Of a DNA stretch of 34,590 bases, positions 24,014-32,094 are shown one piece after another; position 1 is the first letter of the stretch, and each line of letters starts with the position of its first letter. The stretch is from positions 1 to 34,590 of the forward strand of contig NZ_JAWDKD010000023.1 of the NCBI RefSeq assembly GCF_032714475.1, written 5' to 3'. The notes under the pieces are model-generated. The model was not told where the DNA came from, did not search any database, and saw nothing but the letters and a program-made list of their open reading frames with translations. The stretch comes from Methanolapillus africanus. Its GTDB lineage: Archaea; Halobacteriota; Methanosarcinia; Methanosarcinales; Methanosarcinaceae. The position numbers were made by a program, and so were the translations under genes.

Positions 24014-24823
24014 TTACCAGTGAATGACGAAATTGAGCAAATGCTCGACTTGCGCGCCCAACTCTTCTTTAAAGAAAGAGGCGTCCACAATCAGGTAGCC
24101 TTCCGCTTGGTCTTCTAAAATTTCAGCCAAGAATCCGAACCAGTAAACCACAAGTCCGCTGCCGTAAAGACCGGTGTATTCCAAAAATTGGTTCTTTTCG
24201 TAATGTTTGTGTTCCGCGGTGCCGCCGAAAAGCGCTTTGCTTTCGACCCAGTGAATCTATTGACCGGAAATGCAAATCGGTTTTTTGAGAACAAAGTCCG
24301 GGGTTTTTCCGGGACCGTTGGCGCGGATTTCGTCTTCGGACATAAAGTCGCAATTTTTCAGCGTGAGCCAAAGGGAAACGATGTTTTCGCCGGCTTTGCC
24401 TTTGACTTCCTGCATTTTATGCGCGCGCGGGGAAAAATAGTAATCGGAATTGAGAGCTTCCATCAGCTCTTTTCGAATCCGTGAGTTTTGAGCTTCTTTC
24501 GGATTTTTGTAAAGCGCCGCAATTTCCTTTTTGTTGTAGCCGATTTTTTTCAAAATAAGCGTTGAAATGAGTGTCGGCGGATATTTGTGTCTTTTCGCCA
24601 AATCTAAAAAAGAAACACCGGAAATCCAATCGTTCACGATTTCGTTTTCTTTTTTGTTCATCTGGTGATACGACTTTTTAACGACCTGAACGACTTTTTG
24701 ATTGAGAATCGACGACAAAACGCCGACCGGAAGGTTGTATTTTTGAGACAAACGAATGACGTCGTCATGGCTTTTAAGCGCGTCGTAACAGGTTTTGTAA
24801 AGCGTCGAGTCCATTGTCGTCAT
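24014..24823 (-). CDS. TPD-domain nuclease (CDIN1-like) with in-frame TAG, probable pyrrolysine protein
   Basis: Read through one TAG, this gene encodes 269 residues resembling archaeal relatives of eukaryotic CDIN1 (C15orf41), a predicted PD-(D/E)XK nuclease. Residues 1-188 include YPPTLISTLIL, SEDEIRANGPGKTPDFVL (Asp176) and end at SGQ. TAG (24257-24259) is codon 189. The same frame continues IHWVESKALFGG (Glu194, Lys196), HYEKNQFLEYTGLYGSG and LVVYWFGF to a TAA at 24014. Human CDIN1 has a hydrophobic residue just before IHWIESK at this place. Termination at TAG would remove Glu194 and Lys196, leaving no active site. Amber decoding as pyrrolysine is the simplest reading; a recent nonsense mutation or a 188-residue dead protein are alternatives. 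Confidence 0.85.
24257..24259 (-). other. In-frame TAG, candidate pyrrolysine codon
   Basis: The codon interrupts the TPD nuclease frame between the PD motif and the E-S-K motif. Sequence on both sides is in the same frame and matches the family, so no frameshift is needed. Confidence 0.75.
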
Positions 24824-25089
24824 CCGTTTCTGCCGGAAAAGAATGGCCCGGCCGATATAAGTTTAAATTGTGATTCATCAGAAATAATTGAAAACATTGT
24901 GTTTCGGTGTCTGAAATCGCCGATATTATTTAATTTTTTTTAATCAAAACGATAAAATAAAAATGGTTTTTTATATTTATTGAAAGATTATCATATATTT
25001 CCGGAATTATTAATTCTGGTTTTATCAAAATAGTTCAAAATAATTCAATATTAATATCGTATTGTCGTAACCTTGATTCAGGAGTAAAC

Positions 25090-25872
25090 ATGCGGACAGT
25101 TTTACGAAAACCCGGACGGTTTTATGAAATCGACGTCTTGCGCGGTTTTGCCGTTATCCTCATGGTCATTTACCATTTCCTGTACGATTTGGATTATTTC
25201 AACGTTTATCCCATGCCGTCCTGGTTTTGGCCGCAGCAGTTCTACGGATTCCCCGTCACGATTTTGTTTGCCGCCATCGCCGGCCTGTCGCTCACGTTGG
25301 CGGCCGCCGGGACAGCAGATTCTAGAACCCTCACCCGGAAATTTGTCCGCCGCGGCCTGAAAATATTTGCGGTCGGTCTTTTGATTACGGTTGTCACATG
25401 GTTTTACCCGCACGACGGTTTTATCGTCTTCGGAATCTTGCATCTCATCGGTATTTCAACAATCCTTTCCATTCCGTTTTTGCTCCGGCACACCAAATCC
25501 GGCGCAACCACGCCCAAAGATGCTTGGATTCCACTCGTCCTTGGAGTTGTAATTATTCTTCTCGGCCCGCTCGTCCGAAAAATATCGGGGCCTGCCTGGC
25601 TCATCCCGTTCGGCGTTCGCCCATCCGGATTCTCATTCTTGGATTACGAGCCGCTGATCCCGTGGTTCGGCGTCATTCTCATCGGTGTCGCGATCGGGTT
25701 TTGGCTGTATCCTGCCGGCGTTCGGAAAATTCATGTTCCGGCCCAGATGCCCGGATTTTTAAGCCCGTTTTCCATCATTGGGCAACACTCCCTTATTATT
25801 TATTTGATTCATCAGCCCTTGATTCTCCTGCTCCTTCAAATTTTTGGAATTATTGATTTAGGAATTTTCTAA
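25090..25872 (+). CDS. DUF1624 (HGSNAT-like) membrane protein
   Basis: This 260-residue multi-pass membrane protein begins RFYEIDVLRGFAVILMVIYHFLYDL, the hallmark of the DUF1624 / heparan-alpha-glucosaminide N-acetyltransferase catalytic family. The conserved Asp, Arg and His in the first helix are characteristic. Hydrophobic segments continue through the chain (about 20-38, 52-73, 92-112, 118-134, 150-165, 195-215, 230-255), and the C-terminus has IGQHSLIIYLIHQPLIL, typical of membrane acyltransferases. Prokaryotic members are uncharacterised; transfer of an acyl group to a surface glycan is an inference. AGGAG lies ahead of the ATG. Stop codon TAA. Confidence 0.88.
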   Translation: MRTVLRKPGRFYEIDVLRGFAVILMVIYHFLYDLDYFNVYPMPSWFWPQQFYGFPVTILFAAIAGLSLTLAAAGTADSRTLTRKFVRRGLKIFAVGLLITVVTWFYPHDGFIVFGILHLIGISTILSIPFLLRHTKSGATTPKDAWIPLVLGVVIILLGPLVRKISGPAWLIPFGVRPSGFSFLDYEPLIPWFGVILIGVAIGFWLYPAGVRKIHVPAQMPGFLSPFSIIGQHSLIIYLIHQPLILLLLQIFGIIDLGIF

Positions 25873-26041
25873 AAAACAAGTGCTGCCGGTATAAATTTGG
25901 TTTTGGAAATTTAATCCGTGATAAGCTTTTCGATTTTGTCAAATTAAAAACGTTTAAAAGGTATCAGGAACTATTCTGTCAGAAATCAAAAGTTTAAAAT
26001 CAAAAACAACTCAGACAACTCAACGGAAGGAAGCGAACAAA

Positions 26042-27268
26042 ATGTATTCAAAAGAACTGGCGGAAATGGGTGTGGTGCTGTTTCGCCAGCAAAACGAATC
26101 CGGCGGCATTAAGCCTCATTTGTTCGTTCGCTTCAAATCTGTTTTCGGAAATCTTGTCACGTTTGCCATCGATACCACCCGCATTGCACAGAAGAGTTTG
26201 CAGCCGGACGCTTATCTGATTACGCACGCGCATTCCGACCACTACGGCAAATCCGCCATGCTGTCCGAACAAGCGTGGTGCTCGTCGGAAACCGCCAAAG
26301 CTTTGGAAATCCGATACGAAAAGAACTATTTGGGAAACACGTTCGAGCTCGGCGAAACTTTTTTGGCCGGCGGCGTTTGCGTCCAAACGTTCCCGGTTCA
26401 CCACACGGCCGGTGCAACGGCTTTTTATTGGGAAAATGAAGTCGGAACACGCATTTTAGTCACCGGCGACGTGAAAGACGCGTGTTGCTTGCCGCCGTGC
26501 GACGTTCTCATTACGGAAGCCAGTTACGGCGACCCGGAAGATTTCGGATGCTATTTCGACGACGACATCGAAGGTATTGAAGAAGCGATTTTGGCGAACA
26601 TCGGCAAAAAGGAAATTGCCTTTGGGGCTTACGAGTTCGGAAAAGCCCAAAAAGCGGTCACGGTGATTCGCCAATTGGGCTATAACGGACCGATCGCCAT
26701 GAATGAAAAGACGCTCCGGCTGACGGAACAGTTTACGGACAGCGCCGGCGAGTTGGTTTTAATATCAGAGAAGCGGGAAGCCGCCGCTGCAGAAAATGGA
26801 GAAATGACAACTGCTGAAAACGAGGAGTTTGCTGCTGCCGGAAACGGAGAAATTGATGTTGCCGGAAAAGAAACAATCCGGTGCGGTATATCTGTTGTTC
26901 CGCCGCACGTTCTGTCGGAAATGAATTTGGAAACGCAAAAATATGTGCTGACCTGCCGGACGGACTATCCGTTCCAAAATATCCGCCTCAGCGACCACTT
27001 GGATGTGAACGGACTCACACGCATGGTTCAAAATCTGAATCCGAAAGTGACGGTCGTCTACCATCCGAACAACAGTCCGCGCACGAAAAAATTTGCCAAA
27101 CACCTCAACAAGACCGGTTTTTTGGCTGTGTCGCTTCAGGATATTAAAAACATCGTCGGCAACGGAAAACAAAACGGCGCTCAAAAGACATCGGCGGATC
27201 CGATTTCACCTCAAAACCCGTATGAAGAGATAAGAGACGAACGGGAAATCAAAAGCCAAGCCGTTTGA
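26042..27268 (+). CDS. Metallo-beta-lactamase-fold nuclease (exonuclease / mRNA 3'-processing factor-like)
   Basis: This 408-residue protein has an MBL active site: THAHSDHYGK (residues 61-70), His120/His121 in FPVHHTAG, and TGDVKDA (Asp143). C-terminal SDHLDVNG and VVYHPNNSPRTKKFAKHL fit the SNM1/Ysh1-like exonuclease group often annotated as a putative mRNA 3'-end processing factor or DNA ligase-associated exonuclease. A low-complexity insertion at about 243-278, rich in Ala, Glu, Asn and Gly and built from repeated AENGE/AGNGE-like units, interrupts the C-terminal half. A GGAAGGA site precedes the ATG. Nuclease substrate cannot be told from sequence. Stop codon TGA. Confidence 0.85.
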   Translation: MYSKELAEMGVVLFRQQNESGGIKPHLFVRFKSVFGNLVTFAIDTTRIAQKSLQPDAYLITHAHSDHYGKSAMLSEQAWCSSETAKALEIRYEKNYLGNTFELGETFLAGGVCVQTFPVHHTAGATAFYWENEVGTRILVTGDVKDACCLPPCDVLITEASYGDPEDFGCYFDDDIEGIEEAILANIGKKEIAFGAYEFGKAQKAVTVIRQLGYNGPIAMNEKTLRLTEQFTDSAGELVLISEKREAAAAENGEMTTAENEEFAAAGNGEIDVAGKETIRCGISVVPPHVLSEMNLETQKYVLTCRTDYPFQNIRLSDHLDVNGLTRMVQNLNPKVTVVYHPNNSPRTKKFAKHLNKTGFLAVSLQDIKNIVGNGKQNGAQKTSADPISPQNPYEEIRDEREIKSQAV

Positions 27269-27432
27269 AAACATTTATAAGTCTTTCCTTTGTTGTATCT
27301 GCTCAAATCAATCCATTTTTAAGAAATAACTTTCTAAATGACGATTCATAAATATTAAATATCATTTTCAATTGACGAATCATTGACCAATCATTTCGAC
27401 TTATCGCGATAATTATTCCCGGAGAACGGAAA

Positions 27433-27852
27433 ATGGCAAAAAGAGAAGCGGCAAAAAAAGAAGAAAAGGGAAAGCCCGAACACGTTGAAGCGGAACAGGT
27501 CGCCGGAAAACCCGACGCGGCAAATGCAGCCGGAAAGCCGGAAAAAACACCGGAAGAAAAGAAACGCGCGTACAGAGAAAATCTTGTCAAAACATTGAGC
27601 GCCGCTCTTTTCGGAATTATATGCGGCGTCCTTTGTTATGTTGCCTTCGGCACGGGCGAAAATGTCTTTTGGCTGCTGGTTCTGATTCCCCTTTTGGCGG
27701 TCACTTATTATATCCAAAGACGGTTGGTTTTCCCGATGGTAAAATTAGACGTCAGTTCCATTTCCGGCAAAGAATGGATCGGTATTCAGTTCCTTGTTTT
27801 ACTTTACTGTCTGGTGACGTGGACCATTATCTTAAACGCCAGCTTTTTGTGA
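27433..27852 (+). CDS. Small three-helix membrane protein (possibly EMC6-like)
   Basis: This 139-residue protein has a charged, Lys/Glu/Ala-rich N-terminal tail of about 50 residues, then three hydrophobic segments: about 54-73 (SAALFGIICGVLCYVAFG), 76-95 and 113-135 (FLVLLYCLVTWTIIL). The short loops and three-helix pattern recall archaeal families annotated DUF5379 and the EMC6 family of membrane-insertion proteins, but I am not certain of either. GGAGAACGGAAA precedes the ATG. It is followed by ABCE1 on the same strand after 174 bases. Stop codon TGA. Confidence 0.7.
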   Translation: MAKREAAKKEEKGKPEHVEAEQVAGKPDAANAAGKPEKTPEEKKRAYRENLVKTLSAALFGIICGVLCYVAFGTGENVFWLLVLIPLLAVTYYIQRRLVFPMVKLDVSSISGKEWIGIQFLVLLYCLVTWTIILNASFL

Positions 27853-28026
27853 GAAACGTCGGCGAAAGCCGACTCTTTTTTAATATTTGACCGGACGCGA
27901 AATGAAATTTTGACGCCGGTTTTGGAACATTGAATTTAAATCCTTTCATTTTATTTTGATTTCAAAATCATTATTTTCGATTGAACGACTTTACAATAAC
28001 GATTCATTTGCTTTTGGGAAAAGATT

Positions 28027-29796
28027 ATGAGAATAGCTATTTTAAATAAAGATAAGTGTCAGCCGCGCCAGTGCAGCAAAGAATGCTACAAATACTGCCC
28101 GCGCGTCCGAACCGGAGACGAGACGATTTTATTCGGCGACGACGGGAAAGCGATTATTTCCGAAGAACTCTGTGCCGGCTGCGGCATTTGCGTCAAAAAA
28201 TGCCAATTCGGCGCGATTATGATCATCGGTTTGCCGGAATCGCTCGACAAGCCGACGCACCGCTACGGCCAAAACGGTTTCACTCTTTTCGGACTGCCGG
28301 TGCCGCAAAAAGGAAAAGTGACCGGTATTTTGGGTCCGAACGGCATCGGTAAATCGACGTCGGTTCAAATTTTATCGGGAACGCTCATTCCGAATTTCGG
28401 GGAAAAGACCGCGGATTGGGACACGGTTTTGAAACATTATGCCGGAACGGCGCTTTATGATTATTTCAAATTAGCAGCCTCGGGACAATTGCGCGTTTCT
28501 CAAAAACCGCAGTATGTGGACTTAATTCCGAAAGCTTTTAAGGGAAAAACCATTGACCTTTTGAAGAAAGCCGACACCAGCGGAAGTTTGGATATGCTGG
28601 TCGACCGGCTCGATATGGCTGACATTTTGGACCGCGACATCAAAGCGCTCAGCGGCGGCGAACTTCAAAAAGTCGCCATTGCCGCCTGTGCCGCCAAGGA
28701 CGCCGACTTTTATTTCTTTGACGAAATCAGCCCGTACCTCGACATTTACCAGCGCATCAACGCCGCCCGCCTGATTCAGGAAATGGCGAAGGAAAAAGGC
28801 AAATCCGTGTTGGTCGTCGAGCACGACTTGGCGATTCTGGATATGCTGGCCGACACCGTTCACATCGCTTACGGACAAGCCGGCGGCTACGGTGTGATCA
28901 CGCTTCCGAAAACGGTGAGAGTCGGTATTAACCAATACATTAAAGGTTATCTGCCGGAAGAAAACATGCGGATTCGCGATGAAGCGATTCGTTTTGAAAC
29001 ACACCCACCGGTAGAAGGACCGGACATCAAAACCATTCTGTCTTACGACTCGTTTTCCAAGTCTTTTGAAAACGTATTCTCATTGGAAGCCAAAGGCGGC
29101 AGCATCAAAGAAGGTGAAGTGCTGGGTATTGTCGGTCCGAACGGCACCGGTAAATCCACGTTTGTGAAGATTCTGGCCGGCGAAATCGAACCGGACTCGG
29201 GCGAAGTCGGCATTGACGTGAAAATTTCCTACAAACCGCAATACATCAAAGCCGATGTGGAAGTCCGTGTCCGCGACTTTTTGATGGACCTCGCCGACAA
29301 TTTCGGAACCAGTTTCTACGAAGTGGAAATTGCCCGTCCGCTCCAGCTGGCATCGCTTTACGACAACATGCTTTCCGACTTGAGCGGCGGCGAACTGCAG
29401 CGTGTGGCGATTGCCGCTTGTTTGAGCCGCAACGCCGACTTTTACATTTTGGACGAGCCGAGCGCGCATCTTGACGTCGAGCAGCGCGCGATTGTGACGA
29501 AAGTCATCACGCGGTTTGCGGAAAGCAACGGTAAAACGGCGATGGTGGTCGACCACGACATTTACATGATCGATATGATCAGCCAGCGATTGATTGTTTT
29601 TGAAGGCGAGCCGTCAAAAAGCGGTATTGCAAACGCTCCGACAACCATGAAAAAAGGCATGAACAAATTCTTATCGAATTTGGATATCACCTTCCGGCGT
29701 GATGAGGAAACAAAACGCCCGCGTGTGAATAATTACGATTCACGCCTCGACCGCGAACAAAAGGAAAAGGGCGAATATTACTACACGGGCGAATGA
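28027..29796 (+). CDS. Ribosome recycling ATPase ABCE1 (Rli1)
   Basis: This 589-residue protein is the twin-ATPase factor that splits archaeal and eukaryotic ribosomes after termination. The N-terminal domain holds two 4Fe-4S clusters (Cys11, 16, 20, 24 and Cys49, 52, 55, 59). Two nucleotide-binding domains follow, with Walker A GPNGIGKS (103-110) and GPNGTGKS, signatures LSGGELQ in both halves, and Walker B regions YFFDEIS and YILDEPS with catalytic glutamates. The helix-loop-helix and hinge segments are present, so the protein is full length. A long pyrimidine-rich tract follows the stop. Stop codon TGA. Confidence 0.97.
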   Translation: MRIAILNKDKCQPRQCSKECYKYCPRVRTGDETILFGDDGKAIISEELCAGCGICVKKCQFGAIMIIGLPESLDKPTHRYGQNGFTLFGLPVPQKGKVTGILGPNGIGKSTSVQILSGTLIPNFGEKTADWDTVLKHYAGTALYDYFKLAASGQLRVSQKPQYVDLIPKAFKGKTIDLLKKADTSGSLDMLVDRLDMADILDRDIKALSGGELQKVAIAACAAKDADFYFFDEISPYLDIYQRINAARLIQEMAKEKGKSVLVVEHDLAILDMLADTVHIAYGQAGGYGVITLPKTVRVGINQYIKGYLPEENMRIRDEAIRFETHPPVEGPDIKTILSYDSFSKSFENVFSLEAKGGSIKEGEVLGIVGPNGTGKSTFVKILAGEIEPDSGEVGIDVKISYKPQYIKADVEVRVRDFLMDLADNFGTSFYEVEIARPLQLASLYDNMLSDLSGGELQRVAIAACLSRNADFYILDEPSAHLDVEQRAIVTKVITRFAESNGKTAMVVDHDIYMIDMISQRLIVFEGEPSKSGIANAPTTMKKGMNKFLSNLDITFRRDEETKRPRVNNYDSRLDREQKEKGEYYYTGE

Positions 29797-29905
29797 TTCA
29801 ATCATTTGCCTTTTCTTTTTTGTTTCTGTTTTGTTTTTATTTTTTTATTTTTTATTTTTTATTTTTTTCTGTTTTCATTTTCTTTTTTCTTCATTTTTCA
29901 CTTAT
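29797..29905 (+). terminator. T-rich polypyrimidine tract downstream of ABCE1
   Basis: About 100 bases are nearly all T with interspersed C, A and G, beginning shortly after the ABCE1 stop. Archaeal RNA polymerase terminates at U-rich stretches without a hairpin, so this is the likely terminator. The tract keeps an open frame that could falsely extend the next gene upstream. Confidence 0.65.
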
Positions 29906-29910
29906 CCCAA

Positions 29911-29918
29911 AATATATT
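29911..29918 (+). promoter_or_regulatory. TATA-like box of the dihydroorotase gene
   Basis: AATATATT is centred about 28 bases ahead of the ATG at 29943, the spacing of a leaderless archaeal promoter. There is no ribosome binding site ahead of that ATG. Confidence 0.55.
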
Positions 29919-29942
29919 AGATTTGAAAACTTTTATATTACT

Positions 29943-31448
29943 ATGCCAGATGTTCTCATTAAAAACGTCCGCTTGCTTGCGGATGGCGTGCTGACGCCCG
30001 CCGAAATTCTCATTGAAAACGGAAAAGTGACCGGAATTGCCAAAGAGTTCCGGATTTCCGAATACGACGCACTGATCGACGGAAAAAACGCCGTCGCCAT
30101 TCCGGCCGGAATCGACGCGCACGTTCACTTCCGGGACCCGGGAATGACCTACAAGGAAAATTGGTACACCGGATCCTGCTCGGCCGCAGCCGGCGGCATC
30201 ACCACTGTTTTGGAACACCCGAACACACTCCCGCCGGTTATTGATAAATCCGGATTTTATTTGAAATTGAAGCAAGCCAAAAAGAAATCCATCATTGATT
30301 TCGGCATCAACGGCGGCGTCACCAACAATTTAGAAAAATTAACCGAACTGTGGGCGCTTGGCGTCAACTGTTTCGGCGAAATATTCATGGCGGAATCGAC
30401 GGGCGGCCTCAACATCAGCAATGATACGCTTGGCAGCGCGCTGTCAAAGATCGGACAAATGGAAGCGGTGGCTGCCATTCATGCCGAGGACGACGCGCTT
30501 CGCCTTCAAAACGAGAAACTCCTTCTGAATGACAATTCCGACGACGTGCATTCCCGTATCCGGCCAAATGAATGTGAAGAAATTGCCGTTCGGAATTGCC
30601 TGAAAATCAACGAAGCCGAAAAAACGCCGACAAACATTCATTTCTGTCACACGAGCACGCCGGAAGCGGTGGCTTTGATTGACGCCGCCCGAAAAGATCT
30701 GCAAGCCAAACAGAATCAGATGATTGAAAAAAATAAAAACAAAGATCCGGCAGAAAGAACGAGCGATTATCAAATTCTCCGGCACATCACCTGCGAGGTG
30801 ACGCCGCACCACTTATTTTTGTCAACGAAAGACTGCGGACGGCTCAAGACGTTCGGCAAAATGAATCCGCCGCTGCGCGATCCGAAAAGTGCGGAATACA
30901 TGATGACTGCGCTGCGAACCGGTTTGGTGAACGCTGTCGCGTCCGACCACGCGCCGCACCGGACTTATGAAAAAGAAACGGCGATCAAAGCCGCGCCGTC
31001 GGGCGTTCCCGGCGTTGAGACGCTGATGCCGCTCATGCTGGCGGCGGTTCGGAAAAACATGCTGTCGCTGGAACGGATGATTGAAGTCACCAGCCGGAAT
31101 CCGGCGCGGATTTTTGATCTGGAGCGGCTCGGCAAAGGATTCTTAAAACCCGGATTTGACGCGGATATTGTTCTTTTTGACCCGAAAGACGTTCAAGTGA
31201 TCAAAGCGAAAAATCTGCATACCCGCTGCGAATGGACGCCTTATGAAGGCATGGACGGGATTTTTCCGGCGATGACGCTGTCGCGCGGCGATGTTCTGTG
31301 GGACGGCAGTCAGATTATTGCCAAAAAGGGACGCGGCAGTTTCTTGCCGGGAAAAGGACGAAGACCGGATGCGGATGAGTTTGACGGCGTCGATGATCGC
31401 GATTTGATTGATGAGAATGAGATGGAAAATGAAGAAGAGGATGAATGA
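29943..31448 (+). CDS. pyrC: Dihydroorotase
   Basis: This 501-residue class I amidohydrolase interconverts N-carbamoyl-aspartate and dihydroorotate in pyrimidine synthesis. Motifs are GIDAHVHFRDPGMTYKE (His60, His62), the HAEDDA region, CHTSTPEAV, CEVTPHHLFLS, ASDHAPHRTYEKE and the substrate loop SGVPGVETLMPLML. The ATG at 29943 is chosen since MPDVLIKNVRL matches the family start; an open extension to 29793 translates the T-rich terminator into Phe and is not credible. The C-terminus carries an unusual acidic tail of about 25 residues. It converges with the KH-domain gene with five bases between stop codons. Stop codon TGA. Confidence 0.94.
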   Translation: MPDVLIKNVRLLADGVLTPAEILIENGKVTGIAKEFRISEYDALIDGKNAVAIPAGIDAHVHFRDPGMTYKENWYTGSCSAAAGGITTVLEHPNTLPPVIDKSGFYLKLKQAKKKSIIDFGINGGVTNNLEKLTELWALGVNCFGEIFMAESTGGLNISNDTLGSALSKIGQMEAVAAIHAEDDALRLQNEKLLLNDNSDDVHSRIRPNECEEIAVRNCLKINEAEKTPTNIHFCHTSTPEAVALIDAARKDLQAKQNQMIEKNKNKDPAERTSDYQILRHITCEVTPHHLFLSTKDCGRLKTFGKMNPPLRDPKSAEYMMTALRTGLVNAVASDHAPHRTYEKETAIKAAPSGVPGVETLMPLMLAAVRKNMLSLERMIEVTSRNPARIFDLERLGKGFLKPGFDADIVLFDPKDVQVIKAKNLHTRCEWTPYEGMDGIFPAMTLSRGDVLWDGSQIIAKKGRGSFLPGKGRRPDADEFDGVDDRDLIDENEMENEEEDE

Positions 31449-31453
31449 TTGGA

Positions 31454-32053
31454 TCATTCGTCTTCATCTTCAAATTCGTCATCAAATTCATTTTCGGCGT
31501 CCACGTCGATGTATTCGATGGAATCCATTTGCGAACGGATGAGGTCGTCGTGTTTCTTTTCAAGGAAGCTGTAAACGGTGCCGTGGTTGACGCCGTTGAC
31601 GAGCATATCGATGGCGGTTCGAATGATGGTGGTTTGTTCCGGATAGCCGATAACGCTGACGGTTTTGCCGTAAACGGAAATTTTCACATTGATGAGGCGT
31701 TCGGCGATTTCACGTGTTTTTCCTTCGCGGCCGATGATCCGGCCTTTCAGGCGCGCCAATTCTTTGGGCGTTGTGGCGGCTTCCGATAAATCGATGACGT
31801 CGAGCATCAGGAAGTCGTCGTTGAAGAGTTCAAGGGCTTTTTCGGGAGAAAAACCGCGGGCAATGGCTTTGATGACTTCCATCGCGCGCATGGAAAGGAT
31901 GACGTCTTCTTCGGATTTGATTTCGATCCGGCCGTCTTCGCCGTCGATTTCTAAAACCACTTTGGCGGCTTCTTCAATTTGCTTTTTGGTACTGCCGCCG
32001 GGACCGATGATAACGGCGACTCTTTCTTTGGGAACTTTTAAAAATTGTGTCAT
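31454..32053 (-). CDS. KH-domain RNA-binding protein (archaeal Dim2/Pno1-like)
   Basis: This 199-residue protein has two KH domains: the first with VAVIIGPGGSTKKQIE (about 12-27), the second with RIIGREGKTREIAE (about 110-123). It matches the archaeal homologue of eukaryotic Dim2/Pno1, a 40S assembly factor that binds the 3' end of small-subunit rRNA. The C-terminal 16 residues are very acidic. It follows rio1 by 41 bases on the same strand, downstream of aIF1A, an arrangement common in archaea. GGAAGAT lies ahead of the ATG. Stop codon TGA. Confidence 0.93.
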   Translation of the reverse strand: MTQFLKVPKERVAVIIGPGGSTKKQIEEAAKVVLEIDGEDGRIEIKSEEDVILSMRAMEVIKAIARGFSPEKALELFNDDFLMLDVIDLSEAATTPKELARLKGRIIGREGKTREIAERLINVKISVYGKTVSVIGYPEQTTIIRTAIDMLVNGVNHGTVYSFLEKKHDDLIRSQMDSIEYIDVDAENEFDDEFEDEDE

Positions 32054-32094
32054 AGTGATCTTCCTATTGTGATGATGAGATGAAATAAATTTAA

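Noticed and set aside
24257..24823. Truncated pseudogene reading of the TPD nuclease
   Set aside because: The 80 codons after TAG remain open and conserved, including the catalytic E-S-K, which is not expected of a decaying gene. It is kept only as an alternative.
29793..29942. N-terminal extension of dihydroorotase overlapping the ABCE1 stop
   Set aside because: It translates the T-rich terminator tract into almost pure Phe/Ile/Leu; the family N-terminus and a leaderless TATA spacing support the ATG at 29943.
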